Shown here one piece after another: positions 40,592-47,087 of a DNA stretch of 47,087 bases. Under the pieces are notes generated by a model. It was not told where the DNA came from, made no database searches, and saw only the letters and a list, made by a program, of their open reading frames with translations. The stretch is from DATAEY01 sp045805565. GTDB taxonomy: Bacteria; Actinomycetota; Thermoleophilia; Solirubrobacterales; Solirubrobacteraceae. The position numbers and the translations under genes were made by a program. The number at the start of each line of letters is the position of its first letter. Positions within the stretch are counted from its first letter, which is position 1. The stretch lies in NCBI GenBank assembly GCA_045805565.1, contig JBJMKZ010000009.1:1-47087 (forward strand). The letters are read 5' to 3'.

Positions 40592-41095
40592 ATGAAGGTT
40601 CTGGACCGTTCCATCAGGACTGCGGACCCGGGTTTGCGTCCGGGTGTCGAGGTCGGGGTCGACGAGGGCGCGGCCCGCCGCTCGCTGCGCCATCAGATCG
40701 CCCGGCTCGAGCGCGAGCTGGCCGCCGCCGTGGCGTCCGCTTTCCCCGAGCCGCCGGTCAAGGTGCCGGCCCGCCCCCCGGCGGGACCCGGCATGCTCAC
40801 GATCGGCGAGCTCGAGGAGGCCCGTGACGACCTCGCGGTCCGGTTGGGGGCGGTCCGAGGCACCCTGGCCGGGCGCAGCGCGCTGCACGAGCGCAATCGT
40901 GGTCGGCTGGAGCGGATGATGCTCGAGCCGGCGCGCTACAAGTTCGCGCGCGTCACCCGCGAGGACGTCGGAGAGACCGGCTGCGGTGGCTGGGAAGTAC
41001 GGCCTCGACTCGGGCCCCTCGGGATGATGGCGGGCTGGTGGCGGGTGAAGGTCTCCTCCGGCTGTCCGTTAGCCACCCGACAGCTCAGGCGGTGA
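40592..41095 (+). CDS. Hypothetical protein with coiled coil and conserved C-terminus
   Basis: 167 residues, no known domain. The N-terminal half has RRSLRHQIARLERELAAAV and ELEEARDDLAVRLGAVRGTL, helices with heptad spacing typical of a coiled coil. The C-terminus GCGGWEVRPRLGPLGMMAGWWRVKVSSGCPLAT contains two Trp-Arg-rich clusters and paired Cys and is the part I would expect to be conserved, resembling hypothetical proteins I recall from Thermoleophilia genomes. ATG 40592 chosen; TTG 40586 is also in frame. Its end overlaps the convergent patatin gene by 11 bp. Confidence 0.6.
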   Translation: MKVLDRSIRTADPGLRPGVEVGVDEGAARRSLRHQIARLERELAAAVASAFPEPPVKVPARPPAGPGMLTIGELEEARDDLAVRLGAVRGTLAGRSALHERNRGRLERMMLEPARYKFARVTREDVGETGCGGWEVRPRLGPLGMMAGWWRVKVSSGCPLATRQLRR

Positions 41096-42035
41096 GCGCG
41101 GCGCACAGCGCGTCGATGTGCTCGGCCTCGGCGTCGAGCAGGCGGCGGGCGTCGGACTGGAGAGCGCGCAGGTTCGACGGGCTGGCGTCGTCCAGCTCGT
41201 CACGGGCCCTCAGCTCGACCTGCAGGCGGAAGTAGCGCCCGGCCGGCAGCAGCTGGCGCAGCTGGTAGTCGACGACGTCGGACATCCCGTCGAAGACGAC
41301 GTCGATCAGCGGCCGGGCCCACGCCAGCTCGCCCCAGCGGCGCGCGCTGCGCGAATCGATCGGCCGTGTCTGCTGTCCGGTTCCCAGCGACGCCAGCAGC
41401 GCGACCTCGGCCCCGTCGCGGCGCGCCTCGGCGTAGGCCGACATGGCGGGGTTCACCACGCACACGCCCCCGTCCACCAGGCCGACGGCGCCGCCTCGAT
41501 CGGATCGGACAGTCTCGGGCTCGAAGTAGGTGGGCGCGGCCGAGGTCGCCCTCGCAACGACGCGCATGGGGTAGTCGCGCGCCGGTCGGACCTGCGCCCG
41601 CCGGCTCTTGAACAGGAATGGGCGGCGCTCCTCCAACGCGTACGCGGTCACCAGGACAGGGGTGAGGGCGTCGGCCAGGCGCGCCTCGCCCAGGTAGCGG
41701 CGCAAGGCCGCCTCCAGGCCGGCGTCGGAGTATCGCTCGTCGAGCAGCCCGTCGAGGGTGAGCACCGTGCGCAGCAGCGACCGGGAGAAGATGCGCGGGC
41801 CCTCCTCGACATACAGATCGAGCAGCTCGGCGGCGCTCAGCCTGGGCCGGCCACCTGGACCCGGCGCGGTCAGGGCCAGGGCGATGACCCCGCCGGTCGA
41901 CGTGCCGGCGATCAGATCGAACAGCGTGGCGGTCGCCCGGCCCGTGCGCCGCTCGACCTCCGCGAGCACGGCCGTCGGAATGATCCCCCGGATCCCCCCG
42001 CCGTCGATCGAGAGGATCTTGGCGGTCTCGGCCAC
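41085..42035 (-). CDS. Patatin-like phospholipase
   Basis: 316-residue patatin-fold lipid acyl hydrolase with a Ser-Asp dyad. Oxyanion-hole ILSIDGGGIRGIIP at the start, nucleophile elbow LIAGTSTGGVIALAL near residue 45 (GTSTG), and catalytic Asp in LVDGGVCVVNPAM near residue 190. RATSAAPTYFEP precedes the Asp. CapV-like patatin phospholipases of this shape also act in CBASS defence, but no cyclase or other defence partner adjoins, so a household phospholipase is more likely. Start GTG 42035 with a TANNNT box six bases upstream. Confidence 0.88.
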   Translation of the reverse strand: MAETAKILSIDGGGIRGIIPTAVLAEVERRTGRATATLFDLIAGTSTGGVIALALTAPGPGGRPRLSAAELLDLYVEEGPRIFSRSLLRTVLTLDGLLDERYSDAGLEAALRRYLGEARLADALTPVLVTAYALEERRPFLFKSRRAQVRPARDYPMRVVARATSAAPTYFEPETVRSDRGGAVGLVDGGVCVVNPAMSAYAEARRDGAEVALLASLGTGQQTRPIDSRSARRWGELAWARPLIDVVFDGMSDVVDYQLRQLLPAGRYFRLQVELRARDELDDASPSNLRALQSDARRLLDAEAEHIDALCAALTA

Positions 42036-42041
42036 GGGCCG

Positions 42042-42047
42042 AACCTA
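42042..42047 (-). promoter_or_regulatory. Candidate leaderless -10 box for patatin
   Basis: TAGGTT on the minus strand, six bases before GTG 42035, no Shine-Dalgarno sequence. The 29-bp gap to the metH stop at 42065 would contain it all. Confidence 0.4.
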
Positions 42048-42064
42048 TCGCGCGGCCGGACGGT

Positions 42065-45000
42065 TCACCCCCGCGCCGCGGCGGCCGGAGTGGTCATCGC
42101 CGGCTCGCTCTCGGGCGACTGCTCGGGCTCCTCGTCACTGGGAAGCGGCCCTCCGCGCTCGGTGCCGGCGATCAACTCGTCCGGGGCCCTGGCGTCGGGG
42201 ATCCGTCCGGCGCGCATCCCGAAGTAGACGGCCTGGGGGTGGTGGGCGACGATCGCCAGGGTGGACTGCTCGGGCTCGAGCGCATGACCGCCCGACAGCG
42301 CCAGCCCGATCTGGGGCGCGTCGAGCAGTCGGAACACCTTCTCGTGCTCGGACTGGTCCGGGCAGGCCGGATATCCCCACGAGTAGCGCCGGCCCTGATC
42401 GAGCCCGATCCCGAGGTCGCGGCGCACCTGCGCGTGCAGCCATTCGGCCATCCCCTCCGCCGCCTGAACCCCGAGGCCGTGCACGAACAGCTGCTCGGCG
42501 AACTCGCCGTCCGTCTCCAGGCGCTTGACCAGCCGCGTCACCTCGGGGCCGACGGTGACGGCCTGGATGGCGCACAGGTCGCGCTCGCCGGTTTCCAGCG
42601 GCCGGTAGAAGTCGGCCAGGCAGATGCGATCGTGCCGTGGCTGGCGCGGGAACACCAGCCGCTCGAGCTCCCGCCCCGGGTCGGCGGGATCGAACACGAT
42701 CAACTCGTTGCCTTGCGCATTGCAGGGGAAGTAGCCCAGGAGCGCCCGTGGGCGCAGGTAGTCCTGCCCGCGCCACATGCGCTCCAGGCGGGGCTGGAAG
42801 TCCTCCTCGACGAGGCGCCGCCAGGCCTCGCCTTTCACCCCCCGTCCGCCCCAGTGCAGCTTGAACAGCACGTGACGGTCGAGGTAGGGATAGACGTCGC
42901 CGAGGTCGACGTCGACCTCGCGAACCCCCCAGAAGGGGGGCGCGGGGATCGGCACGTCGGTGCGCGCCCCCGAGCGGACCGAGGCGTCGTCGAGGGGCGG
43001 CGAATCGTCGGGCTCCTCGACCTTCTCGCGCAGCTTGCGAGCGTCCTCGCGCGCCTTGGCCACCAGGGCGTCGCGCGCCTGGTCGTCGATCAACTGGTCG
43101 ACCACGGCCAGCCCGGCGAACGCGTCCTTGCAGTAGAAGACCCCGGGCTCGTAGACATCGTCGGACTCGTTGCCCCTGGGATACAGGGCGCGGCGGCCGA
43201 AGTCGCGATTGATCGCCGCGCCGCCGATCAGGACCGGGAAGTCGAGGCGGCGCTCGTGCAGCTCGGCGATGCACGCGGGCATCTGCTTCGACGTCGACAC
43301 CAGCAGCGCCGAGAGGCCGATCGCGGTGGCGTCGTGCTCGACGGCGGCGTCGAGGATCGTCGAGATCGGGACCTGCTTGCCCAGGTCGACCACCGTGTAG
43401 CCGTTGTTGGTGAGGATCGTGTTCACCAGGGACTTGCCGATGTCGTGGACGTCTCCGAACACGGTGGCGATCACCACGGTGCCCTTCGTGTGACCCTCGA
43501 TGCGGTCGAGGTAGTCCTCCAGCCGGCCGACCGCCCGCTTCATCACCTCGGCGCTCTGGAGAACGAAGGGCAGGATCAGCTCCCCGGCGCCGAACTTGTC
43601 GCCGACCTCCTTCATCGCCGGCAGCAGCACGTCGTTGAGGGTGGGGACCGCGCCGATCTTCTCCACGCTGCGGTCGATCCAGTCCTCGACGCCCTCCTTG
43701 CGCCGGCGCAGGATGTGAAAATGCAGCGCCTCCTCGGGCTCCATCCCCTCGGTCGGGTCTCCGGTCTCCTGCGCTTCGTCCGCGCCCTTGGACTCGAAGT
43801 GCGCGATGAAGCGCTCGAGCGCATCGTCCCGGCGGTCGAACACCAGATCGTCGGCCAGCTCGCGCTCGGCCGCGGGGATCTCCGGGTACGGCGTGATGTG
43901 GTTGGGGTTGACCATCGCCAGGTCCAGGCCCGCCTCCACGCAGTGGTGCAGGAAGACCGAGTTGAGGACCGCGCGGGCGCCGGGGGAGACGCCGAAGGAG
44001 ACGTTGGAGACGCCCAGCGACGTCTTGACCCCCGGCAGCTGCGCCTTCACCGCGCGGATGCCCTCGATCGTCTCGATCGCGCTCGGGCGCCACTCCGGGT
44101 CGCCGGTGGTGAGCGTGAAGGTCAGGCAGTCGAAGATCAGCAGCTGGGAGTCCAGCCCGTGCTCGTCGCAGGCCAGGTCGTGGATGCGCCGCGCGACCGC
44201 GAGCTTGCGCTCGGCCGTCCTGGCCATGCCCTCCTCGTCGATGGTCAGCGCGATCACCGCCGCGCCGTGCGCGATCGCCAGCGGGACCACGAGATCCAGC
44301 TTGTCGCGGCCGGCCTCGAGGTTGATCGAGTTGACGATCGCCCGGCCCGGTATCTGCTCCAGCGCGGTCTGGATCACCTCGGGCTCGGTGGAGTCGACCT
44401 GGATCGGCGCCGGCTGGGTGAGCGAGATGCGCTTGGCCAGCTGGCGCATCTGCTCGGCTTCGTCGGTGCGCTCGGTCAGCGCCACGCACACGTCGAGCAC
44501 GTGGGCGCCGCCCTCCACCTGGTCCTCGGCCACCCTGACCAGGCCGTCGTAGTCGTCGGCCAGCAGCAGCTCCTTGGCCCGGCGCGAGCCCTGCGAGTTC
44601 ACGCGCTCGCCGACCAGCGAGGGGCGCGGGTCCTGGACCAGCGGGGTGGCGGTCATCATCGACGACAGCTGAGGGTCGCCGGGGCCCGGGCGCGGCCCCG
44701 GCCGGCGGCCGTCAACGCGCTCGGCGATGGCGGCGATGTGCTGCGGAGTGGTGCCGCAGCAGCCGCCGACGATCGAGACCCCGTAGCGCTCGACGAAGTC
44801 GCCCAGCACGGCCGCCAGGGGCTCGGGCTGCTCCGGGAACACCGTCTCGCCGTTCGGGCCCTGCAGCGGGAGCCCCGCGTTGGGAATGCAGTGGACGGGC
44901 ACCGGGCAGTGCTCGCCCAGGTAGCGGATGGCGTCGCGCATGTCCTCGGGCCCGGTCGAGCAGTTGAGCCCGATCACCTGGACGTCGAGAGCGGTCAGGG

Positions 45001-45634
45001 TGGCCAGGACGGACGCGATGTCGGTGCCCAGCAGCATCTTCCCGCCCTGCGGCAGCAGCGATACGGAGCACTGGAGGGGCAGCGCCCTGCCGACGAGCTT
45101 GAACGCCTCCCTGGCTCCGAACACCGCCGCCTTTACCTCGAGGATGTCCTGGGCGGTCTCGATGATCAGCAGGTCGGCGCCGCCCTCGACCAGGCCGCGG
45201 GCCTGCTCGGTGAACACCTCGACCAGCGGGCCGAACCGGATCCGCCCCAGGGTGGGGTCGTCGGAGGCCGGCAGGTGGCCGGTCGGGCCGATCGATCCGG
45301 CCACGAACCGGTGCTTCCCCGCCGCCCGCCGGGCGATCTGCGCGGCTCGGGTGTTGACCTCGAGCGTGCGGTCGCCCAGCCCCCACTCGTCGAGCTTGAG
45401 CCGCGAGGCCTGGAAGGTGTCGGTCTCGACGACCTGCGCGCCGGCGTCGAGCATCGAGGCGTGGACGCCCTCGATGACATCGGGGCGATGAAGCACCAGC
45501 GCCTCGTGGCAGCGACCCTGCAGCCCTCCGTAGTCCTCGGGGCCGAGGTCGAACTGCTCGAGGGTGGCGCCCATGCCGCCGTCGTAGACGACGATGCGCT
45601 CTCGAATCGCCCCCAGAAAATCTTGCGCAGCCAC
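42065..45634 (-). CDS. metH: Cobalamin-dependent methionine synthase (MetH)
   Basis: 1189 residues in four modules: homocysteine-binding (1-320; Zn Cys in IGLNCSTG near 224 and GGCCGTT near 292), methyltetrahydrofolate-binding (about 345-610), cap and B12-binding (about 650-870; DVHDIGKSLVNTI near 727-740), and SAM-binding activation domain (about 900-1160; RRYSWGYPACPDQSEH). Transfers methyl from CH3-THF via cobalamin to homocysteine; reactivated by SAM. A C-terminal tail is rich in Glu, Pro, Ala. I chose GTG 45634 because GGGGTGA lies six bases before it; GTG 45643 sits inside that Shine-Dalgarno-like sequence. Preceded by a SAM riboswitch. Confidence 0.95.
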   Translation of the reverse strand: MAAQDFLGAIRERIVVYDGGMGATLEQFDLGPEDYGGLQGRCHEALVLHRPDVIEGVHASMLDAGAQVVETDTFQASRLKLDEWGLGDRTLEVNTRAAQIARRAAGKHRFVAGSIGPTGHLPASDDPTLGRIRFGPLVEVFTEQARGLVEGGADLLIIETAQDILEVKAAVFGAREAFKLVGRALPLQCSVSLLPQGGKMLLGTDIASVLATLTALDVQVIGLNCSTGPEDMRDAIRYLGEHCPVPVHCIPNAGLPLQGPNGETVFPEQPEPLAAVLGDFVERYGVSIVGGCCGTTPQHIAAIAERVDGRRPGPRPGPGDPQLSSMMTATPLVQDPRPSLVGERVNSQGSRRAKELLLADDYDGLVRVAEDQVEGGAHVLDVCVALTERTDEAEQMRQLAKRISLTQPAPIQVDSTEPEVIQTALEQIPGRAIVNSINLEAGRDKLDLVVPLAIAHGAAVIALTIDEEGMARTAERKLAVARRIHDLACDEHGLDSQLLIFDCLTFTLTTGDPEWRPSAIETIEGIRAVKAQLPGVKTSLGVSNVSFGVSPGARAVLNSVFLHHCVEAGLDLAMVNPNHITPYPEIPAAERELADDLVFDRRDDALERFIAHFESKGADEAQETGDPTEGMEPEEALHFHILRRRKEGVEDWIDRSVEKIGAVPTLNDVLLPAMKEVGDKFGAGELILPFVLQSAEVMKRAVGRLEDYLDRIEGHTKGTVVIATVFGDVHDIGKSLVNTILTNNGYTVVDLGKQVPISTILDAAVEHDATAIGLSALLVSTSKQMPACIAELHERRLDFPVLIGGAAINRDFGRRALYPRGNESDDVYEPGVFYCKDAFAGLAVVDQLIDDQARDALVAKAREDARKLREKVEEPDDSPPLDDASVRSGARTDVPIPAPPFWGVREVDVDLGDVYPYLDRHVLFKLHWGGRGVKGEAWRRLVEEDFQPRLERMWRGQDYLRPRALLGYFPCNAQGNELIVFDPADPGRELERLVFPRQPRHDRICLADFYRPLETGERDLCAIQAVTVGPEVTRLVKRLETDGEFAEQLFVHGLGVQAAEGMAEWLHAQVRRDLGIGLDQGRRYSWGYPACPDQSEHEKVFRLLDAPQIGLALSGGHALEPEQSTLAIVAHHPQAVYFGMRAGRIPDARAPDELIAGTERGGPLPSDEEPEQSPESEPAMTTPAAAARG

Positions 45635-45642
45635 GTGGTTCA

Positions 45643-45731
45643 CCCCATCGATCCCGGCTGTAGCACCGCGCCCTCGAGGGCCGGTTGCTGCGGTGTCGTC
45701 GGTCCGGGTCCCTCTACCGCTCGTGATGGAT
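45643..45731 (-). ncRNA. SAM riboswitch (SAM-I type, short P4) upstream of metH
   Basis: On the minus strand the 5' leader shows the SAM-I core in order: P1 (TCCATC), ACGAG, CGGT, AGAGGGA, a short loop with GACGAC, ACCG, GCAACC, a P3 stem GCCC-TCGA-GGGC, then GGTGCTA and the closing GATGGG. P2 pairs CGGT/ACCG; P3 pairs ACCGGCCC/GGGC(G)CGGT. P4 is very short or absent. P1's 3' strand contains the GGGGTGA ribosome-binding sequence of metH, so SAM binding would block translation. An alternative stem TCGATCC/GGATCGA excludes P1. Start and end are estimated to within a few bases. No alternative riboswitch class fits as well. Confidence 0.78.
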
Positions 45732-45738
45732 CGACCCC

Positions 45739-45744
45739 ATGATA
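45739..45744 (-). promoter_or_regulatory. -10 box of the metH promoter
   Basis: TATCAT on the minus strand. A transcription start about seven bases downstream falls at 45731-45732, which is the first base of riboswitch stem P1. This independently supports the aptamer boundaries. The -35 is weak (GTCGGG at 17-bp spacing). Confidence 0.6.
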
Positions 45745-45827
45745 CGGGACCGGCCCAGCCGCCCGACGACGGCGGGCGCGCGCGGACGAGCGGCCCCGGC
45801 GCGTCGGTGGCGCCGGGGACGCGAGGT

Positions 45828-45982
45828 CAAGCGGCCATCTACGCGCACCGCCACACCGTCGGCTACCGACTGGAGCGGATTCGGGAGCCGACCGGCTTGG
45901 ATCCGATGCTCTCGGAGGACCGCGGGGGGCTGGGCCTGGGCTGAAGGCCTACCGGATCATCGCGCCGCGGCTTCCCAGGTAG
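45828..45982 (+). pseudogene. Remnant of a PucR/CdaR-type regulator C-terminal HTH
   Basis: About 50 codons resemble the PucR C-terminal helix-turn-helix: AAIYAHRHTVGYRLERIREP then TGLDPMLSEDRGGLGLG in frame 1. The expected continuation LKAYRIIAPRLPR and a TAG stop lie one base off, after a -1 slip near 45935. No N-terminal part of the regulator is present upstream, so the gene is a decayed stub on the other strand of the metH promoter region. The surroundings 45745-45827 and 45983-46019 show no gene. Confidence 0.6.
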
Positions 45983-45996
45983 CCACCGCGCTCCCC

Positions 45997-46016
45997 CGCC
46001 GGCGAGGCGGCCGGCG
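45997..46016 (-). terminator. Possible hairpin after the lipoprotein gene
   Basis: CGCCGG and CCGGCG arms of six bases around an eight-base loop, four bases beyond the lipoprotein stop codon at 46020. No U tract; GC-rich sequence makes such stems common. Confidence 0.3.
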
Positions 46017-46019
46017 ACG

Positions 46020-46625
46020 CTAACGGATCGGCTGGTCGCCGGGCCCGAGGCGGCCCTCGGCGGGCGCTCCGGAGATGTTGACCCGGAACGAGCCGGTCGG
46101 GAGCTCGCCCCCGGGCAGCCGAGCCTTAGCCTTCCCGTTCAGACCGGCGGCGACCGTGTACTTGATCTCGTGCACGCCCGCCTTGACCGCGGTCACGCGC
46201 CAGAGGAACGTCTTGACCTCGCCGGGCCGCAGACGACCCAGCGCCCACGTGTTGGTGTAGGCGGTGATCCCTCCCCGCGGTCCGGCGTCGAGGGTCCATA
46301 CCGGCCGCGACGGGTCGGCCAGCCCCGACTCGGCGCTGGACTCCTGGAAGGCCTGGGCCTTGAACCTGGAGTTGGGCTGCACGGGCTCGACGGTAACCGC
46401 GACGTCGGGGATGGTCTTGCCGCCGGGATTGCGCACGGTGATCACCAGCTGCGACTTCTGGGCGAGGCGCTGCTGCGTGGGGAAGGACGCCCGGACGACG
46501 TCCACCGTGAACGTTCCGCTCGTCTCCCCGACATCCTGGGACTTGGCGCCGCAGCCGGTCAGCGTGATCAGGCCGATCGCGCACGCAACCGCCGCGCGAC
46601 GGTCGAGGCGTCGGAGCACCCTCAT
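46020..46625 (-). CDS. Lipoprotein of unknown function
   Basis: 201 residues. Lipobox ITLTGCGAKS near residue 24 after a positively charged, hydrophobic signal region (LRRLDRRAAVACAIGLI), so it should be lipidated at Cys after cleavage. The mature part looks like an immunoglobulin-like beta domain of DUF11/CARDB type: LVITVRNPGGKTIPDVAVTV and LRPGEVKTFLWRVTAVKAGVHEIKYTV. No catalytic motif. ATG 46625 with TATGTT seven bases upstream and no ribosome-binding site, so probably leaderless. Reads away from the downstream permease. Confidence 0.75.
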   Translation of the reverse strand: MRVLRRLDRRAAVACAIGLITLTGCGAKSQDVGETSGTFTVDVVRASFPTQQRLAQKSQLVITVRNPGGKTIPDVAVTVEPVQPNSRFKAQAFQESSAESGLADPSRPVWTLDAGPRGGITAYTNTWALGRLRPGEVKTFLWRVTAVKAGVHEIKYTVAAGLNGKAKARLPGGELPTGSFRVNISGAPAEGRLGPGDQPIR

Positions 46626-46632
46626 CGGCGCG

Positions 46633-46638
46633 AACATA
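46633..46638 (-). promoter_or_regulatory. Candidate leaderless -10 box for the lipoprotein
   Basis: TATGTT on the minus strand, seven bases before ATG 46625. Four of six positions match TATAAT. The region 46639-46832 holds no other clear feature. Confidence 0.5.
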
Positions 46639-46832
46639 CCATGCGATCTGGCGCCAACCTCCGGTTGCGCCCGCCGCGCCGACCCGCTGCCGGCGCCCCT
46701 TGGACACGACGGCGGATCCACCGGGCGCGGGGACGCGCCGTTCACGGTTGGCATTGGTCGGCCGCTTCGCATACCCTTACGGCTGGCGGGCGCTTCGCGC
46801 GCGCTAGCCTTACACGGCGAGGGAGGATCACC

Positions 46833-47087
46833 ATGGTTCGTACTGTCGCTGACCGCGCGTTTCTTCCAACCAAGAACCTGTTGGAAGAGGTCGGTGACAT
46901 GATGATCTTGACCGGCAAGACGGTGGTCAGCGCCCTGCGCCCGCCCTACCCCTACGGCGGGGAGTTCGTCGGCCAGTTCCTGTTCGCGCTGAAGCTGTGC
47001 TGGTTTCCCCTGCTGGTCTCCACGGTGGCCTTCGGCTACGGGGCGCCGGGCCTGCAGGCGGCCAACTTCCTGGTCCTGTTCGGCGCC
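46833..47087 (+). CDS. MlaE/YrbE-family ABC permease (N-terminal part)
   Basis: First 85 residues of a protein cut by the window end. After ATG 46833 (GGGAGG six bases upstream): a polar N-terminus, ILTGKTVVSALRPPYPYGGEF, then hydrophobic helices LFALKLCWFPLLVSTVAFGYGAPG and AANFLVLFGA. This is the start of MlaE/YrbE permeases, including the Pro-Pro-Tyr-x-x-G block seen in the actinobacterial Mce-system permeases, which import lipids or steroids together with Mce proteins. The rest of an mce-type operon would lie beyond 47087. Confidence 0.85.
   Translation, partial: MVRTVADRAFLPTKNLLEEVGDMMILTGKTVVSALRPPYPYGGEFVGQFLFALKLCWFPLLVSTVAFGYGAPGLQAANFLVLFGA

Noticed and set aside
41085..42035. Patatin as part of a CBASS-type defence system
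   Set aside because: No cGAS-like cyclase, effector partner or other defence gene adjoins; neighbours are a hypothetical protein and metH.
42239..45742. 1167-codon open frame antisense to metH
   Set aside because: The metH reading frame has every motif of the family; the opposite frame is Val/Leu/Gln/Arg-rich and without motifs, a typical high-GC shadow.
45643..45744. Cobalamin riboswitch before metH
   Set aside because: No B12-box was found; the motifs and their order fit the SAM-I core instead.

Overview
The window is gene-dense, very GC-rich DNA with no RNA-operon genes, CRISPR arrays, insertion sequences or phage genes that I could find. It reads as a chromosomal segment of a high-GC actinobacterium, most likely of the Thermoleophilia (Solirubrobacter-like) branch. 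That placement is an inference. It rests on a HemQ-type coproheme decarboxylase, an F420-type PPOX protein, a holin-X/DUF3618/DUF4235 envelope cluster, an MlaE/YrbE-type permease, many GTG starts, and a recurrent TANNNT box 6-8 nt before start codons, the hallmark of leaderless actinobacterial mRNAs.

Layout. 1-10 kb: mixed metabolic genes (PlsC acyltransferase, metallo-beta-lactamase-fold hydrolase, an SDR-like protein without the catalytic Tyr/Lys, a frameshifted GST, a CDF metal exporter, a secreted EEP hydrolase, a FabG-like SDR, an MFS exporter, an enoyl-CoA hydratase, an acyl-CoA dehydrogenase and a SnoaL-like protein). 10-18 kb: an acyl-CoA dehydrogenase transcribed divergently from a seven-gene, translationally coupled operon (crotonase, arginase-fold protein, acyl-CoA carboxyltransferase, PPOX protein, BKACE, CaiB CoA-transferase, MerR regulator). 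This looks like an uncharacterised CoA-ester catabolic pathway. 18-22.6 kb: DUF2804 and nitrilase/TetR genes diverging from an 18-bp palindrome, then small envelope proteins and an AI-2E-family permease. 22.6-25.5 kb: DegV, a glutaredoxin-like protein and a frameshifted beta-propeller-like gene.

25.5-29.6 kb: mtnA followed by two overlapping zinc alcohol dehydrogenases, downstream of a monothiol glutaredoxin/BolA pair and divergent from an IscA-type Fe-S carrier. 29.7-33.4 kb: a secreted clan GH-A glycosidase-like protein, and a hemQ/ferredoxin-NADP reductase/AlkA operon. 33.5-40 kb: a three-gene operon of two paralogous polytopic membrane proteins with degenerate alkaline-phosphatase-like outer domains and a PimA-like GT4 glycosyltransferase fused to a UPF0104 flippase-like membrane domain. 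This is the best candidate here for an undescribed envelope system. 40-47 kb: DoxX, a hypothetical protein, patatin, and metH under a SAM riboswitch not listed among protein genes, then a decayed PucR-type helix-turn-helix fragment, a lipoprotein, and the start of an MlaE-type permease cut by the window end.

Several neighbouring convergent genes end on a shared CTAG or CTAA tetranucleotide, and co-directional genes commonly overlap as ATGA or GTGA. Three frameshifts (about 2592, 24915 and 45935) may be real decay or, for an assembled genome, sequencing errors.
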